From the NCBI RefSeq assembly GCF_026967475.1, contig NZ_CP114058.1, positions 3,472,001 through 3,536,000 on the forward strand: DNA of 64,000 bases. Reading direction: 5' to 3'. Numbering within the stretch: the first letter of the stretch is position 1; every line of letters starts with the position of its first letter. The DNA is from Rouxiella chamberiensis (GTDB lineage: Bacteria; Pseudomonadota; Gammaproteobacteria; Enterobacterales; Enterobacteriaceae). Positions 52,551 through 63,157 of this stretch are shown here, in pieces. A program made the position numbers and the translations under genes. The notes beneath the pieces were generated by a model. It worked only from the letters and a program-made list of their open reading frames with translations, made no database searches and was not told the origin of the DNA.

Positions 52551-53930
52551 TTATCCTTTTTCGCGCATGAGGGGCACGGAGGCTGGCACAGCCTTTCCGT
52601 CGGCGACCCGTCCGGTGCGCACTCTTATCAATCCAGCCGAATCAAACAGCCAATACAGCAGCTTGGCGGCGACCAGGCAAAGGCCGAAAACGACGGCGAA
52701 AAATATGACGCGCGAGAAGAAAGAGTCCACTCCCTCGCGAGCCAAAACAATCATATTGAATACCGCGCCGAAACAAAAGCTCTGCAAAATGGCCGCCTTG
52801 TACGGGTTGGCATTGTTTTTACCCAGCGCGTAGATCCAGTCGAACCATTTGATGATAAGCCCGACCGCCACTGCCCCCAGCGGAATAAACGCTGCGCCGC
52901 CCATGACCACCAGAGAGCCTATCAGCGTGGGCGAAATCGCCAGACCCGAATGGTTGTCCAGCACGTCCCAGGTAAAGTAGTTGCCGGTATTCAGTACCGC
53001 CGACGGCCTGCCGTGCCACAGCCAGCTCGGAATAAACACGTAGAAATCACGCACGATAGGCATCAGGCCCTGAAAATGAATCTTGTCGTAGTTTTGCAGG
53101 AGCAGCGCCAGATTCTCCCACGGCGAGAAGGTGTCACGCGTCAGATACAGGAAGGTATAAAACGCTTCCGGCCCGCTCACGTCGAGGTTATAGCGCTTGA
53201 GCGCCAGCCAGAACATGCCGACCACCGCCATGACACCGGCCATCAGCAGCATCCACAGCGTGATCCAGCCACGAATGATGCCGATAAACAGGAACAGCGC
53301 CACCGCGATAATGATATTGGCGCGCGTGCCGCCGACAATCACATAGGTCAGCAGCCCGAACGCGAAAGTGCTCGCCAGAAACAGCAGCCAGTGACGGCCG
53401 GTCTGCTTGAGGAAATACACCACCAGCATCGCCGGAATAAAGAAATAGAAGAAACGCTTGAGCGCCACGCCTGACACATTGCTGGAGAAAATCTGGCTGT
53501 AGGACGTCAGCTTGAACAGCAGGAAGCCGTTGTGGGCAAAGAAAATCCCGAGGGTGACAAACGCCACCAGCGCCATCAGAATCCAGGTCAGATTGGTTTC
53601 CACCCGATTCATGGTGAAGACTTCGCGCACAGGCCCGTCACGCGGCTTGCGCAGTCGCGTTTTATACACCACGTAATAGATGGCGTAGAAACAGGTCGCC
53701 GACAGCAGGGCCTGCAACAGATAAGGCACCGGCACCACGGTCACGTTGAAATCGAACACCAGCAGGCTGGTCAGCGGGAATCCGAAATAAAAAGTCAGCA
53801 GATACAGCACCGAAAAAAACAGGTTGAAACTAAAGCGCACCCGACGAAACTCGAGATAGGTCAGGGTCAGGATAAACAGCAGCGAAAACCCGTAGACGAG
53901 GCTCAGACCGCCCCACTCAGCCAGCGTCAT
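52551..53930 (-). CDS. wzyE: ECA polymerase WzyE
   Basis: Inner-membrane polymerase that joins ECA trisaccharides on the periplasmic face, 459 residues, about 11 membrane segments. The long periplasmic loop contains [25 protein letters not shown] sequence typical of WzyE. Overlaps wecF by four bases and precedes wecG closely. Confidence 0.94.
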   Translation of the reverse strand: MTLAEWGGLSLVYGFSLLFILTLTYLEFRRVRFSFNLFFSVLYLLTFYFGFPLTSLLVFDFNVTVVPVPYLLQALLSATCFYAIYYVVYKTRLRKPRDGPVREVFTMNRVETNLTWILMALVAFVTLGIFFAHNGFLLFKLTSYSQIFSSNVSGVALKRFFYFFIPAMLVVYFLKQTGRHWLLFLASTFAFGLLTYVIVGGTRANIIIAVALFLFIGIIRGWITLWMLLMAGVMAVVGMFWLALKRYNLDVSGPEAFYTFLYLTRDTFSPWENLALLLQNYDKIHFQGLMPIVRDFYVFIPSWLWHGRPSAVLNTGNYFTWDVLDNHSGLAISPTLIGSLVVMGGAAFIPLGAVAVGLIIKWFDWIYALGKNNANPYKAAILQSFCFGAVFNMIVLAREGVDSFFSRVIFFAVVFGLCLVAAKLLYWLFDSAGLIRVRTGRVADGKAVPASVPLMREKG

Positions 53931-55012
53931 GACGAAGCTCCTGCGGCGATGTCCAGCGCCTGCACCCAGCCCTGAATATAATTCGGGTTAAAGAAGGCTA
54001 TCTTCTGGCGGTCGGCGGTCAGCAACTGACGACGCGCTTCGGCGAGCGTCGCGGCATCCAGGGCATCGTCGGTGAACAGCACCGGCAGATTCTGCTCGGC
54101 CATATCCTGCCAGAACGGATTCTTGCGACTCAGCACAAACGGCACGCCAAACTGAATCAGCAGGCAAAGCGTACCAATCCCCTGCTGGCGTTCGAAAATA
54201 AAGTAACCGAGCGAGCAGGTTTTCAGCATCTGCAAATAGTCGGCAAAGCCCATGGACTCGGTCAGCAGCGCGATATTTTCGGCAGGAAACAGAGACAGCG
54301 CTTCGCGGCGCACCTGCTCGATATAGGTCTGATTATTGGCGGGATAGCCCATCGGGATAACCAGCTGGATATCGGGTCCCCATTGTTTATGCAACGCATG
54401 CAGCGCCTCAAGATGCAGATTGCTCGGGTCACCGGAGTTGCCGACCAGCACGCGAGGCAGCCCTTCGGGCGCAGGCGTGTCGGCGGGCAGCGTGAGTGCC
54501 GGGTCCATTCGGGTCGGAAAATACAGCAGCGAGGCCGGTACGCGCGGGTGCCGTTGACGGTAATAACTCAGGTCGCCACGGGTCGCAAAAACATGCCCGA
54601 GACGCCCCTGCGCTCTTCGCCGCAGCAGATAAAACATTCTGAATTTCAGACGGGTGGAGGTCTCGTAAAGGTCCGCGCCCCAAACGTGCCAGCAAACCTG
54701 ATGCGGCTTGATTTTACCGCTGATAAGCGCCAGCCACAGCAGCGGATTGAACTGGCCGTGAAAGAAGAAGCGGCACTGCCTGTCGGCCTGCGCCCTGGCG
54801 ATAACCGCCTGCGCCAGCGATGTCTTGTCGCCGTGCACGTCGATATCGAGCGACGTAAATTCGGCGCACGATGCCGCATCGCGACTGGCGACCATGAAAT
54901 GTTGCGCCCTTTCCCGTGGGACGTGCGTCAGCAGCACGTCATTGAAGAAGCGCAGCACGGTTAAATTATGGTGCGGGATATCAGATCCCAAAACGTGAAT
55001 CAGCGTTGTCAT
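53927..55012 (-). CDS. wecF: TDP-Fuc4NAc:lipid II transferase WecF
   Basis: Family 56 glycosyltransferase, 361 residues, adding the third ECA sugar Fuc4NAc. Start [22 protein letters not shown] and motif [11 protein letters not shown] are characteristic, as is [12 protein letters not shown]. Overlaps wzxE and wzyE by four bases each. Confidence 0.96.
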   Translation of the reverse strand: MTTLIHVLGSDIPHHNLTVLRFFNDVLLTHVPRERAQHFMVASRDAASCAEFTSLDIDVHGDKTSLAQAVIARAQADRQCRFFFHGQFNPLLWLALISGKIKPHQVCWHVWGADLYETSTRLKFRMFYLLRRRAQGRLGHVFATRGDLSYYRQRHPRVPASLLYFPTRMDPALTLPADTPAPEGLPRVLVGNSGDPSNLHLEALHALHKQWGPDIQLVIPMGYPANNQTYIEQVRREALSLFPAENIALLTESMGFADYLQMLKTCSLGYFIFERQQGIGTLCLLIQFGVPFVLSRKNPFWQDMAEQNLPVLFTDDALDAATLAEARRQLLTADRQKIAFFNPNYIQGWVQALDIAAGASS

Positions 55013-56259
55013 GCTCGTCTACGATAGATAACAAAAAAGGTACAGCACAGCGCAAAATAGAGAATGTAGGTAGCCATGTAGGCCTGCGCGGCACCAAGGG
55101 CGCCATGCATCGGGATTAGCCAATGCGAGAAAAGCGTCAGCAGCGAAAACTGGCTGATTTCGGTTAGCAGATAAAACCGCAGCGACGCCTTGGCAATCAC
55201 CAGATAACCAAAGATATAGGCGCTGACTTTTAACACATCTCCCACCAGTTGCCAGGCAAAAAGATCGCGCATGGCCGTAAATTGGGAGGAAAACAGTAGC
55301 CAGATGGCAAAATCGCGCAGCAACCAGACGCTAAAGCTCACCGCCGCCACTACCGGCATCACAAACTTCAGCGCCTTGAGAATTTCGCGGCTGATTTCCG
55401 CCTTGCTCTTCAAGCGCGCCAGCGTCGGCAGTAAATAGACGCTGAACGAGGCGGTAATAAATTGCAGATAGGCATCCGAAATACTGCTCACGCCCTGCCA
55501 GATCCCGACCGCCTGCCAGCCATCGTGCTCGGCCAGCAGATTACGCATCATCACGTAGGCCACCGGCAGTGTCACGGAAGTTATCAACGCCATGACGGTG
55601 AACTTGGCAAAGTGCCGCACGAGGGCGCGGTCCCAGGCGGGCTTCAAGAAATCGAGCGTAAACGCGCGGCGGCGCAGCAACATGATGGCCGCAGGAATCA
55701 CGACCAGCGCAGGCACCAGCGCAAAACCCGTCAGTGCGCCCCGATAACCGCCCAGCGTAAAGCACAGCCAATAGGCCAGCAGCCCGACGAGACTGCCGCC
55801 GATGACCGCCAGCGCATTGCCCTGCGCATCGCGATACCCTTTGAGAATCGCCTGGAACAGGTTGGCGTAGGCGATGCCCATTTGAATCAGCGCGACGGCC
55901 CGCACCACCGATTGATAGTCAGGATGACCAAACAGCGCCACGCTGACCGGTTCGGCGGCAAACAGAAAAACCAGCGCCAGCAGGGTCGAGAAGCCGAGTA
56001 CGAGTGCCGAGGCGGTTCCCAGCACAGCCTTGAGGCGCTCGGGATCCTGCTGATGCTCGGCAACGTATTTGGTCACGCCGTTGTAGATACCTGCGCCGGA
56101 CAGCACGCCGAGTACGGTAATCAGCTGGCGGAAATTCCCCGCCTGTCCGACGCCGCTCGGGCCAAAGGCCACGGCCAGCAGTTTAATGACAATCAGGCCG
56201 GCACCGATTTTAATCAGCGTCGACCCGGCGGTCCACAGAGAAGCTTTTGCAAGAGACAT
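55009..56259 (-). CDS. wzxE: ECA lipid III flippase WzxE
   Basis: MOP-superfamily flippase, 416 residues (E. coli 416), about 12 membrane segments, moving ECA lipid III to the periplasmic leaflet. Start [20 protein letters not shown] and [20 protein letters not shown] are typical. The ATG lies one base after the corrected wecE stop. Confidence 0.96.
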   Translation of the reverse strand: MSLAKASLWTAGSTLIKIGAGLIVIKLLAVAFGPSGVGQAGNFRQLITVLGVLSGAGIYNGVTKYVAEHQQDPERLKAVLGTASALVLGFSTLLALVFLFAAEPVSVALFGHPDYQSVVRAVALIQMGIAYANLFQAILKGYRDAQGNALAVIGGSLVGLLAYWLCFTLGGYRGALTGFALVPALVVIPAAIMLLRRRAFTLDFLKPAWDRALVRHFAKFTVMALITSVTLPVAYVMMRNLLAEHDGWQAVGIWQGVSSISDAYLQFITASFSVYLLPTLARLKSKAEISREILKALKFVMPVVAAVSFSVWLLRDFAIWLLFSSQFTAMRDLFAWQLVGDVLKVSAYIFGYLVIAKASLRFYLLTEISQFSLLTLFSHWLIPMHGALGAAQAYMATYILYFALCCTFFVIYRRRA

Positions 56260-56260
56260 A

Positions 56261-57391
56261 TCAGGCGAAGAAACTCCGCAGCGTAGAGATAACCGCCTGT
56301 TGCATGACGTTGCTCATGTTGTAGAACCAGCGGCAGGCGCACCAGTTTGCTGCTCTCTTGCGTGGTGAAGACGTCTTCGCCGCAGAAATAGCCGAACTTT
56401 TTGCCCGCCGTGGAAGAGTGCAGCGGAATGTAATGGAAGACGGTCAGGATTTCGGCCTCTTTCATATAGTCGATTAACGCATCGCGCTGTTCGCTGCTGT
56501 TGAACTTGATATAAAACATATGGGCGTTGTGCACGCAGCCGGGCGCAATTGTCGGCAGCACCAGCTCGCCTTTGTCTTCCAGCGGTTTGAGGGCGCGATG
56601 GTAGGCGTTCCACAATTCGAGGCGACGCTGGTTGATTTTTTCCGCGGCTTCAAGCTGGGCCCAGAGATAGGCGGCCTGCAAATCGGCCATCAGGTAGCTC
56701 GAGCCAATGTCACGCCAGGTGTATTTGTCTACCTGACCCCGGAAGAACTGGCTGCGGTTGGTGCCTTTCTCGCGGATAATTTCTGCGCGTTCGACCAGTG
56801 CCTGGGAGTTAATCAGCGTTGCTCCACCCTCGCCACCGGCGGTGTAGTTTTTGGTTTCATGGAAACTGAAACAGCCGATATGACCTATCGTGCCGAGCGC
56901 GCGGCCTTTATAGGTCGACATGACGCCCTGCGCCGCATCTTCAATCACAAACAGCTTATGTTTGTCGGCCAGCGCCATGATGGTGTCCATCTCGCAGGCC
57001 ACGCCCGCATAATGCACCGGCACGATGGCCTTCGTCTTGTCGGTAATCGCCGCTTCAATCAGTGTTTCGTCGATGTTCATGGTATCCGGCCGGATATCGA
57101 CGAACACGATGGTCGCGCCGCGCAGTACAAACGCGTTGGCGGTCGAGACGAAGGTATAGCTCGGCATGATCACTTCATCACCAGGCTTGATGTCCAGCAG
57201 AATGGCGGCCATCTCAAGCGACGCGGTACAGGAAGGCGTCAGCAGCACTTTCGGGCAGTTGAAGTTTTTTCCAGCCATTGCTGGCAGCGACGGGTAAAAC
57301 CGCCGTCGCCACAGAGTTTGCCACTGCCCATTGCGGCCTGAATATAGTCAAGCTCGGTGCCAACGACAGGAGGAGAGTTAAATGGGATCAT
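56261..57391 (-). CDS. wecE: dTDP-4-dehydro-6-deoxyglucose aminotransferase WecE, two frameshifts
   Basis: PLP aminotransferase making dTDP-4-amino-4,6-dideoxygalactose for ECA. PLP lysine in FHETKNYTAGGEGG; VLLTPSCTASLEMA and DEVIMPSYTFVST typical of DegT family. ATG 57389-57391 (MIPFNSPPVVGTELDY) opens the gene, but the frame breaks at the run of six T at 57265-57270, where one base is missing (LEKNFNCPKVLL). Near the end an extra base at 56327-56328 turns PLFYNMSNVMQQ into PLVLQHEQ. With both repaired the gene has 376 residues, as in E. coli, and stops at 56261. Confidence 0.95.
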
Positions 57392-57395
57392 AAAG

Positions 57396-58103
57396 TTACC
57401 TGTACAGCCAATAGGCTGAATGAGACAGAATGCCGCCGCTGGCGCGATAAAGATTCAATGCCGCCATGTTGCCCGTTTGCGTTGCGACTTTCAGCTGGCT
57501 GAAACCTTGCGCGATGCACCAGCTTTTGGCCGCATTGAGCAGTTGTCGGCCAATGCCACGGCCCGTCATCTGCGGCTGAACGGCCAGCAGACCGATACGG
57601 GCAACGCCGGGTTCGATACCGCGCAGCGTTACAAATCCAGACAGTTGACCATCTTGCGTGTTCAGGGTTAAACAGTGGGTATCGAAGGTGCCGAGAATGG
57701 CTTTTTCGGCCCACAGCGCATAGAAACGGCCAGAATCATGGCGTTCATACCACGGCGCACGAAACCGGCTGAGCTGAAAGGCGCTGCCAGCAAGCTGCCT
57801 TACTGCCGCAATGTCGGCCTCGGAAGCCCGTCGATAATCGACGTCGTTCCGGGCGTTTTCATGCAGGGTCAGCGTAAAGTCGATTTCGCCTTCCACCAAC
57901 CGGAAGCCAAGGGCGTAGAGCGCGTCCAGCGTGTCGCTTTCATCGGCCTGAACCTTGGCCTGCACCAGAGGATATCGGCTCAACGCTTCGCGCGTCAGAG
58001 TCGGTCCGGCCAAATCAAGGGTCAGTTTAGCGCTCGGTCGGGAGAAAAAATCGCTTTCCCACTGCAAATAGTCAACTCGCCCGCGGATAAGTGTGTCGTT
58101 CAT
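57396..58103 (-). CDS. wecD: dTDP-4-amino-4,6-dideoxygalactose N-acetyltransferase WecD
   Basis: GNAT acetyltransferase finishing TDP-Fuc4NAc, 235 residues (E. coli 224). Acetyl-CoA motif LAVQPQMTGRGIGRQLL and start VDYLQWESDFFSRPSAKL. It follows wecC by only 35 bases, leaving no room for rffG and rffH. Next to wecE by four bases. Confidence 0.95.
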   Translation of the reverse strand: MNDTLIRGRVDYLQWESDFFSRPSAKLTLDLAGPTLTREALSRYPLVQAKVQADESDTLDALYALGFRLVEGEIDFTLTLHENARNDVDYRRASEADIAAVRQLAGSAFQLSRFRAPWYERHDSGRFYALWAEKAILGTFDTHCLTLNTQDGQLSGFVTLRGIEPGVARIGLLAVQPQMTGRGIGRQLLNAAKSWCIAQGFSQLKVATQTGNMAALNLYRASGGILSHSAYWLYR

Positions 58104-58138
58104 TTTTCCTCCACGTCCAATATCGTGCTGTTATGGAC

Positions 58139-59431
58139 CTAGCGCCACACACCTTTGGTGTCGACGACCCAACGCTGCGTAATCTGCTGGCCTGCTCTCT
58201 GCCTGAATGCGCTGTGATCGACCAGCATCACCAGCACGTCGGCCTTCTCGAGCGCCGTGTCCAGTGTCTTGAGCGTGGCCTTGTTTTCCAGCGCGGCAGG
58301 CAGGTGCTCGACATGCGGCTCGACGGCCCAGGTTTCACCCGCGTGCCAGTCGGCGATAAGCGCGGCGACGTGAACCGCCGGGCTTTCGCGCAGGTCATCG
58401 ATATCCGGTTTGAACGCCAGCCCGAAACAGGCAATGTTAACGTCGGCGGCGCGTTTGCCGGTCGCGGTCAGGCAATCGGCGACCGCCGCCTTGACCTTGT
58501 CGACCACCCAGAACGGCTTGCCGTCATTCACTTCACGCGCAGTTTGAATAAGGCGCGCGAGATCAGGATGCTGAGACACAATAAACCACGGATCGACGGC
58601 GATACAGTGTCCGCCGACGCCCGGCCCCGGTTGCAGGATATTCACGCGCGGATGGCGGTTGGCGAGGCGAATCAGCTCCCAGACGTTAATCCCCTGCGCA
58701 TCGCAAATCAGCGACAGTTCGTTGGCAAAGGCGATATTGACGTCGCGGAAGCTGTTTTCGGTGAGCTTGCACATCTCCGCCGTGCGGCTGTTGGTCACCA
58801 CACATTCACCCTGCAGGAAAATATTGTACAGGTCGCTGGCGCGCTGCGAACACTGTTCGGTCATGCCGCCAATCACGCGGTCGTTCTTGATAAGCTCGAC
58901 CATCACCTTGCCCGGCAACACGCGCTCGGGACAATAGGCGACATTGATGTCGGGCGCGACCGCGTCCTGATGTGGAAAACGCAGATCGGGGCGCAGATCG
59001 GCCAGCCACTGCGCCATCTGCTCCGTTGCGCCAACCGGCGAGGTCGATTCGAGAATGATTAGGTCGCCCTTTTTCAGCACCGGAGCCAGCGAGGTGACGG
59101 CTTTCTGCACGTAAGTCATGTCCGGCTGATGACCGTCCTTGAACGGCGTCGGCACGGCAATAAGAAAGGCATCGGCGGGCTGTGGCGCTGTCACGGCGGT
59201 AAGAAAACCGGCCTCTACCGCCTGTTTCACCAGCGTGTCCAGCTCCGGCTCGACGATATGCACGCCGCCGCGATTGATGATATCGACCGCGCGCTGATTG
59301 ATATCGACGCCAATGACCTTTTTCTGGCGTGACGCAAAGGCCGCCGCCGTGGGCAGACCGATGTAGCCCAGTCCGATGACGGAAAGGGTGGCAAACGGCG
59401 TATGTTGTTCGGAAGTCGTGGTTACGGTCAT
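58139..59431 (-). CDS. wecC: UDP-N-acetyl-D-mannosamine dehydrogenase WecC
   Basis: NAD-dependent dehydrogenase oxidising UDP-ManNAc to UDP-ManNAcA, 430 residues. Rossmann start LSVIGLGYIGLPTAAAFASR, EADA-like LIAVPTPFKDG, ESTSPVG, the catalytic Cys in GPGVGGHCIAVDPWF. ATG 59429-59431 (MTVTTTSEQ) sits eight bases after wecB; a start 14 codons earlier would overlap wecB and is not favoured. Confidence 0.96.
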   Translation of the reverse strand: MTVTTTSEQHTPFATLSVIGLGYIGLPTAAAFASRQKKVIGVDINQRAVDIINRGGVHIVEPELDTLVKQAVEAGFLTAVTAPQPADAFLIAVPTPFKDGHQPDMTYVQKAVTSLAPVLKKGDLIILESTSPVGATEQMAQWLADLRPDLRFPHQDAVAPDINVAYCPERVLPGKVMVELIKNDRVIGGMTEQCSQRASDLYNIFLQGECVVTNSRTAEMCKLTENSFRDVNIAFANELSLICDAQGINVWELIRLANRHPRVNILQPGPGVGGHCIAVDPWFIVSQHPDLARLIQTAREVNDGKPFWVVDKVKAAVADCLTATGKRAADVNIACFGLAFKPDIDDLRESPAVHVAALIADWHAGETWAVEPHVEHLPAALENKATLKTLDTALEKADVLVMLVDHSAFRQRAGQQITQRWVVDTKGVWR

Positions 59432-59439
59432 GATTTTGC

Positions 59440-60558
59440 TCAAGTATTCTTCAATGCACTCAAGATGCGGCAACAGGCGTGGCCGTCACCGTAAGGGTTG
59501 TGCGCCCGTGTCATGGCGTGATACGCCTCGGCGTCGTTAAGCAGTCGGGAAACTTCACCGACGATGGCGGCGGTATCGGTGCCGACCAGTTTGACGGTGC
59601 CGGCTGCGACGGCTTCCGGCCTTTCGGTGGTATCGCGCATCACCAGCACCGGTTTGCCGAGCGACGGCGCCTCTTCCTGTATTCCGCCGGAATCGGTCAG
59701 AATCAGATAGGCTTTATCCATCAGATAAACGAAAGGTAGATAGTCCTGCGGTTCAATCAGGATGACGTTGTCTATTCCCTGCAAAATACGGTTTACCGGC
59801 TCCCGCACCTGCGGATTGAGGTGAACCGGATAGAGGATCTGCACGTCGTCGTGACGCGTGGCAATTTCGGCCAGCGCGCCGCAAATGCGCTCGAACCCGC
59901 CGCCAAAACTCTCGCGACGGTGGCCGGTGACCAGAATCAGCTTTTTGTCGGGGCGAATAAAATGATAGCGACGGGCGATGTCGGCATTGAGTTCGGGCGA
60001 GGCCTGAAGCAGATTGCGCACCCACAGCAACGCATCGATGACCGTATTGCCGGTGACGGTGACGCGGGTTTCATCCACGCCTTCGCGCAGCAGATTGCTG
60101 CGGGAGATGTCGGTCGGCGCAAAATGCCATTTTGCGAGATGCCCGGTCAGACGGCGATTGCCCTCTTCCGGCCACGGCGACAGCAGATCGCCGGTGCGCA
60201 GCCCCGCCTCGACGTGACCAATCGGGATCTGCTGATAGAACGCGGCAAGGCTTGCCGACAGCGCCGTGGTGGTGTCGCCGTGAACCAGCACGACATCGGG
60301 CCTGAAGTCTTCGAGCACCGGTTGCAGACCCAGCAGGATACGGCTGGTGATTTCACTCAGCCCCTGGCCGGGTTGCATGATATTGAGGTCATAATCCGGC
60401 TTGATAGCGAAAAGATGCAATACCTGATCCAGCATTTCGCGATGCTGGGCAGTCACACAGACTTTTGATTCAAAGGCATCATCCTGAGCCAAAGCATGTA
60501 CCAGGGGTGCCATTTTTATTGCTTCCGGCCTGGTACCGAAAATCGTTAATACTTTCAC
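59440..60558 (-). CDS. wecB: UDP-N-acetylglucosamine 2-epimerase WecB
   Basis: Non-hydrolysing epimerase making UDP-ManNAc, 372 residues. Start [40 protein letters not shown] and [14 protein letters not shown] are family hallmarks. Supplies WecC next door. Confidence 0.97.
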   Translation of the reverse strand: MKVLTIFGTRPEAIKMAPLVHALAQDDAFESKVCVTAQHREMLDQVLHLFAIKPDYDLNIMQPGQGLSEITSRILLGLQPVLEDFRPDVVLVHGDTTTALSASLAAFYQQIPIGHVEAGLRTGDLLSPWPEEGNRRLTGHLAKWHFAPTDISRSNLLREGVDETRVTVTGNTVIDALLWVRNLLQASPELNADIARRYHFIRPDKKLILVTGHRRESFGGGFERICGALAEIATRHDDVQILYPVHLNPQVREPVNRILQGIDNVILIEPQDYLPFVYLMDKAYLILTDSGGIQEEAPSLGKPVLVMRDTTERPEAVAAGTVKLVGTDTAAIVGEVSRLLNDAEAYHAMTRAHNPYGDGHACCRILSALKNT

Positions 60559-60615
60559 AGAGGCACTCTCTTTTAACAGGCGCCTTGTCAGAGACGCATG
60601 GCTTTTTATTTTATT

Positions 60616-61679
60616 TTATGACGCGACGCGGCGACGGGCCAGAGCAACGCCTGCACCCAGTAATCCCCGACAATGCCCCACATTACCATCAGCAATGCAC
60701 GGCGAGGACTGTCGCGACTTACCGGCTCTTCCGGCGTGCGGAGATAGCGGTAGGTCTGGAATTTGGCGTTCAAAACCGGCCCCACATTAAGCGTAGCCAA
60801 CATCGCTTTATTCTGATCGTAATCGATGTCAAAACTCGGACCGGAAGCCTGCAGCAGCTTGAGACGGGCCTGCAACATCGGCGTGCCGAGCAGGAACATG
60901 TCGGCATCGGGCAGACGGTCTGGCGTGGCATCGGTAATGCTATGGTCGATATTCTGCTGCTGGGCGATGGTCAGCGCCTGACGGGTATTGTTCAGCTCGC
61001 GGTTATAGATTGCGGTAGCCACCGCTTCCTGACGTTTTACCTGCGCCTTCATCGACTGCGCACGCGCGGCCCATGCACCCTGAATTTCATCATAGAGATG
61101 CGCCGATGCGCGCTCGCTCGCGAAATCGACATACTGACGCAGCAGCTGATTGGCGTCGGCGGCGGTTTCGGCGGTCAGTTTCACGCTGTCGTTCGGCAGC
61201 TTCTTGTCGTCACGCGGCGTGAACTGGATACCGGCTATCAGCTTGTCGAGCAGCACGGCATCGGCCGCGGCATCGCCTTGCTTGCGCTGTACGTAATAAG
61301 GATTATTCAGCCAGAAGTCGCGGCGAGTGTCATAGGCTGCCAGCTGCATGACGAATTCGCTGTAGGCATCGTCCGAGATAGAGGCCTGATCGCCTGCGGG
61401 CGTGAAGGTATTTTTGGCATCAAGATTGCGCAGGAACTGCTCCTGGGAGAAATAGGACGCCAGATTGTTTACCGTAGGCTTGTCCGTGACCGCCGTCGTA
61501 CTCCACGCCTGCTTCATCAACAGCGAAATCAGCAGGGCAACGAGGGCAAAACCTGCCGCCAGTCCGATAATCCACAGCTTGCCCTGCCACAGCGTGCGGC
61601 AAAGCCCGCGAATATCCAGCTCGTTATCAAGGGCGAGCTCTTTCCTTGTCGTCGTCTCTGACTTCATCGTTCCCACCAA
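60616..61679 (-). CDS. wzzE: ECA chain-length regulator WzzE, 3' frameshift
   Basis: Polysaccharide co-polymerase setting ECA chain length, with an N-terminal and a C-terminal membrane helix flanking a periplasmic domain. First helix LWIIGLAAGFALVALLISLL; the Pro-rich site before the second helix reads YRYLRTPEEPVSRDSPRRA. As read the second helix is lost (GIVGDYWVQ). One G is missing from the run at 60665-60668; repair gives IVGGLLGAGVALARRRVAS and a stop at 60616. About 354 residues. Confidence 0.95.
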
Positions 61680-61735
61680 CTTTTCATTAATTGTCGAAAT
61701 AACCGGGTGAATCTTTCACTCGAACGGACACGCCC

Positions 61736-62827
61736 TCAGGCAGCCGGTCGACGCAGTCTTCGTTTGATTCGCTTGAGCAGACGCGCCACACGCCAGGCAC
61801 GTTTGATACAGTAGCCGTACAGCATGAAGGCAAGAAGGAACAGCCCCAGCATCAGCCACTCGGGTAGGCCGAGATGATCGCCTATCACGCCGATCGAGGC
61901 CAGTACGGCCGCGGCGAGTGTGATAAGCAGGAAAGCCTGACGCGAGGTGAAACCGGCGCGCATAATCAAATGGTGTATATGCTGACGATCGGCGGTAAAC
62001 GGGCTCATGCCCTTGCGCAAACGGCGATACATGATGGCAATCATGTCCATCAACGGAATGGCGATAAGCCACAGCGCGGTCACGGGAGTCATCGGCGGAT
62101 GGAACGAGGTGCGTGACGTCTGGGTGCATTGCAGCAGGATCCAGATCACGGTAAAGCCGATAAGCGTACTGCCCGCGTCGCCCATGAAGACTTTGAAGCG
62201 GCGGCCAAAAACGCCAAGGTTGAGCATGATGTAGGGAATGATGGCGGCTATCATGGCGAAACACCACAGCGCCAGCGAGTCGTTGCCGGAATAGAGCATC
62301 ACAACGCCCATCGAGCCGAAGGTCACGCAGGACAACCCGCCCAGCAGGCCGTCGATGCCGTCGACCATATTGAAGGCATTGATGGCGGCCCACACCGCAA
62401 ACAGGGTGACCAGATAGCCGAACGGACCCAGCACCATCTGCCACGGACCGATAATGCGCCCGAGGTCATGCAGCACCATATCCCCGTAAACCATCATCAA
62501 TACGGCGACCAGCGCCTGAACGCAGGCGCGAATTTTTACGCTGATATCGAATTTATCGTCCAGCGCGCCCACCAGCACCAGTAAACCGGCACAGCCGAGA
62601 TAGAGAAATTTATGCGGGATTTGGGGATTGCTGGTCAGAAAGGCGAAGCACACGCCGACATAAACAGAAATGCCGCCCACCAAGGGGATCAATCCTTGAT
62701 GACGTTTACGGAAATCCGGTTTATCAACTAATCCAATTTTCTTGGCAATTTTTCTCGCCAAAAATAAAAAGAGAAATGAAAACAAGAAGACAACGACAAG
62801 TTCAGTACTCATATTGAGTAAATTCAC
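61736..62827 (-). CDS. wecA: UDP-GlcNAc:undecaprenyl-phosphate GlcNAc-1-phosphate transferase WecA
   Basis: Inner-membrane initiating enzyme of ECA (and many O-antigens), 363 residues, about 11 membrane segments. Motifs KRHQGLIPLVGGISVY, GALDDKFDISV, NAFNMVDGIDGLLGG, MGDAGSTLIGF and the HIHHLIMRAG loop are all intact. The start is GTG 62825-62827 (MNLLNMSTEL), as in E. coli. First gene of the ECA operon, downstream of rho. Confidence 0.97.
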   Translation of the reverse strand: MNLLNMSTELVVVFLFSFLFLFLARKIAKKIGLVDKPDFRKRHQGLIPLVGGISVYVGVCFAFLTSNPQIPHKFLYLGCAGLLVLVGALDDKFDISVKIRACVQALVAVLMMVYGDMVLHDLGRIIGPWQMVLGPFGYLVTLFAVWAAINAFNMVDGIDGLLGGLSCVTFGSMGVVMLYSGNDSLALWCFAMIAAIIPYIMLNLGVFGRRFKVFMGDAGSTLIGFTVIWILLQCTQTSRTSFHPPMTPVTALWLIAIPLMDMIAIMYRRLRKGMSPFTADRQHIHHLIMRAGFTSRQAFLLITLAAAVLASIGVIGDHLGLPEWLMLGLFLLAFMLYGYCIKRAWRVARLLKRIKRRLRRPAA

Positions 62828-63157
62828 AGTTAAAACGTCTCTGCATTAATGGTAAAACTGCACGACTGTTCGGGCAGCGTGGTCGTGAATCTGGCAACAG
62901 CCATTACCACCTTGCGGTATAAATGCCATATCCTATGATGACGATTCGAATTTATAGTAGCTTTAATCGATGATGTCGAAACGTCCTTCCTGCCCGCCAT
63001 TGCACAGCGACAAAATAATGAATGTTGCCAACACTGACTATCCGGCGTTATCTGATTGTGAGTTGAATGAGGCAGTATCACTACACATCGTAGCGACCAA
63101 AAGCAAAAAACGCCACGTCTACACGCAGCGTTTTTTATAGGAAGCAACGATTCGTCT
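62828..63157 (-). other. rho-wecA intergenic region (330 bp)
   Basis: Apart from the rho terminator at its right end it holds no gene that I can support. It should carry the promoter of the ECA operon, which I could not place with confidence. Confidence 0.5.
63105..63136 (-). terminator. Terminator after rho
   Basis: Minus strand AACGCTGCGT gtag ACGTGGCGTT followed by T6; outer stem AACGC/GCGTT with wobble pairs inside. About 20 bases after the rho stop. Confidence 0.8.

Noticed and set aside
62828..63157. Possible small RNA between rho and wecA
   Set aside because: Only the rho terminator is convincing; no separate promoter plus terminator pair was found.
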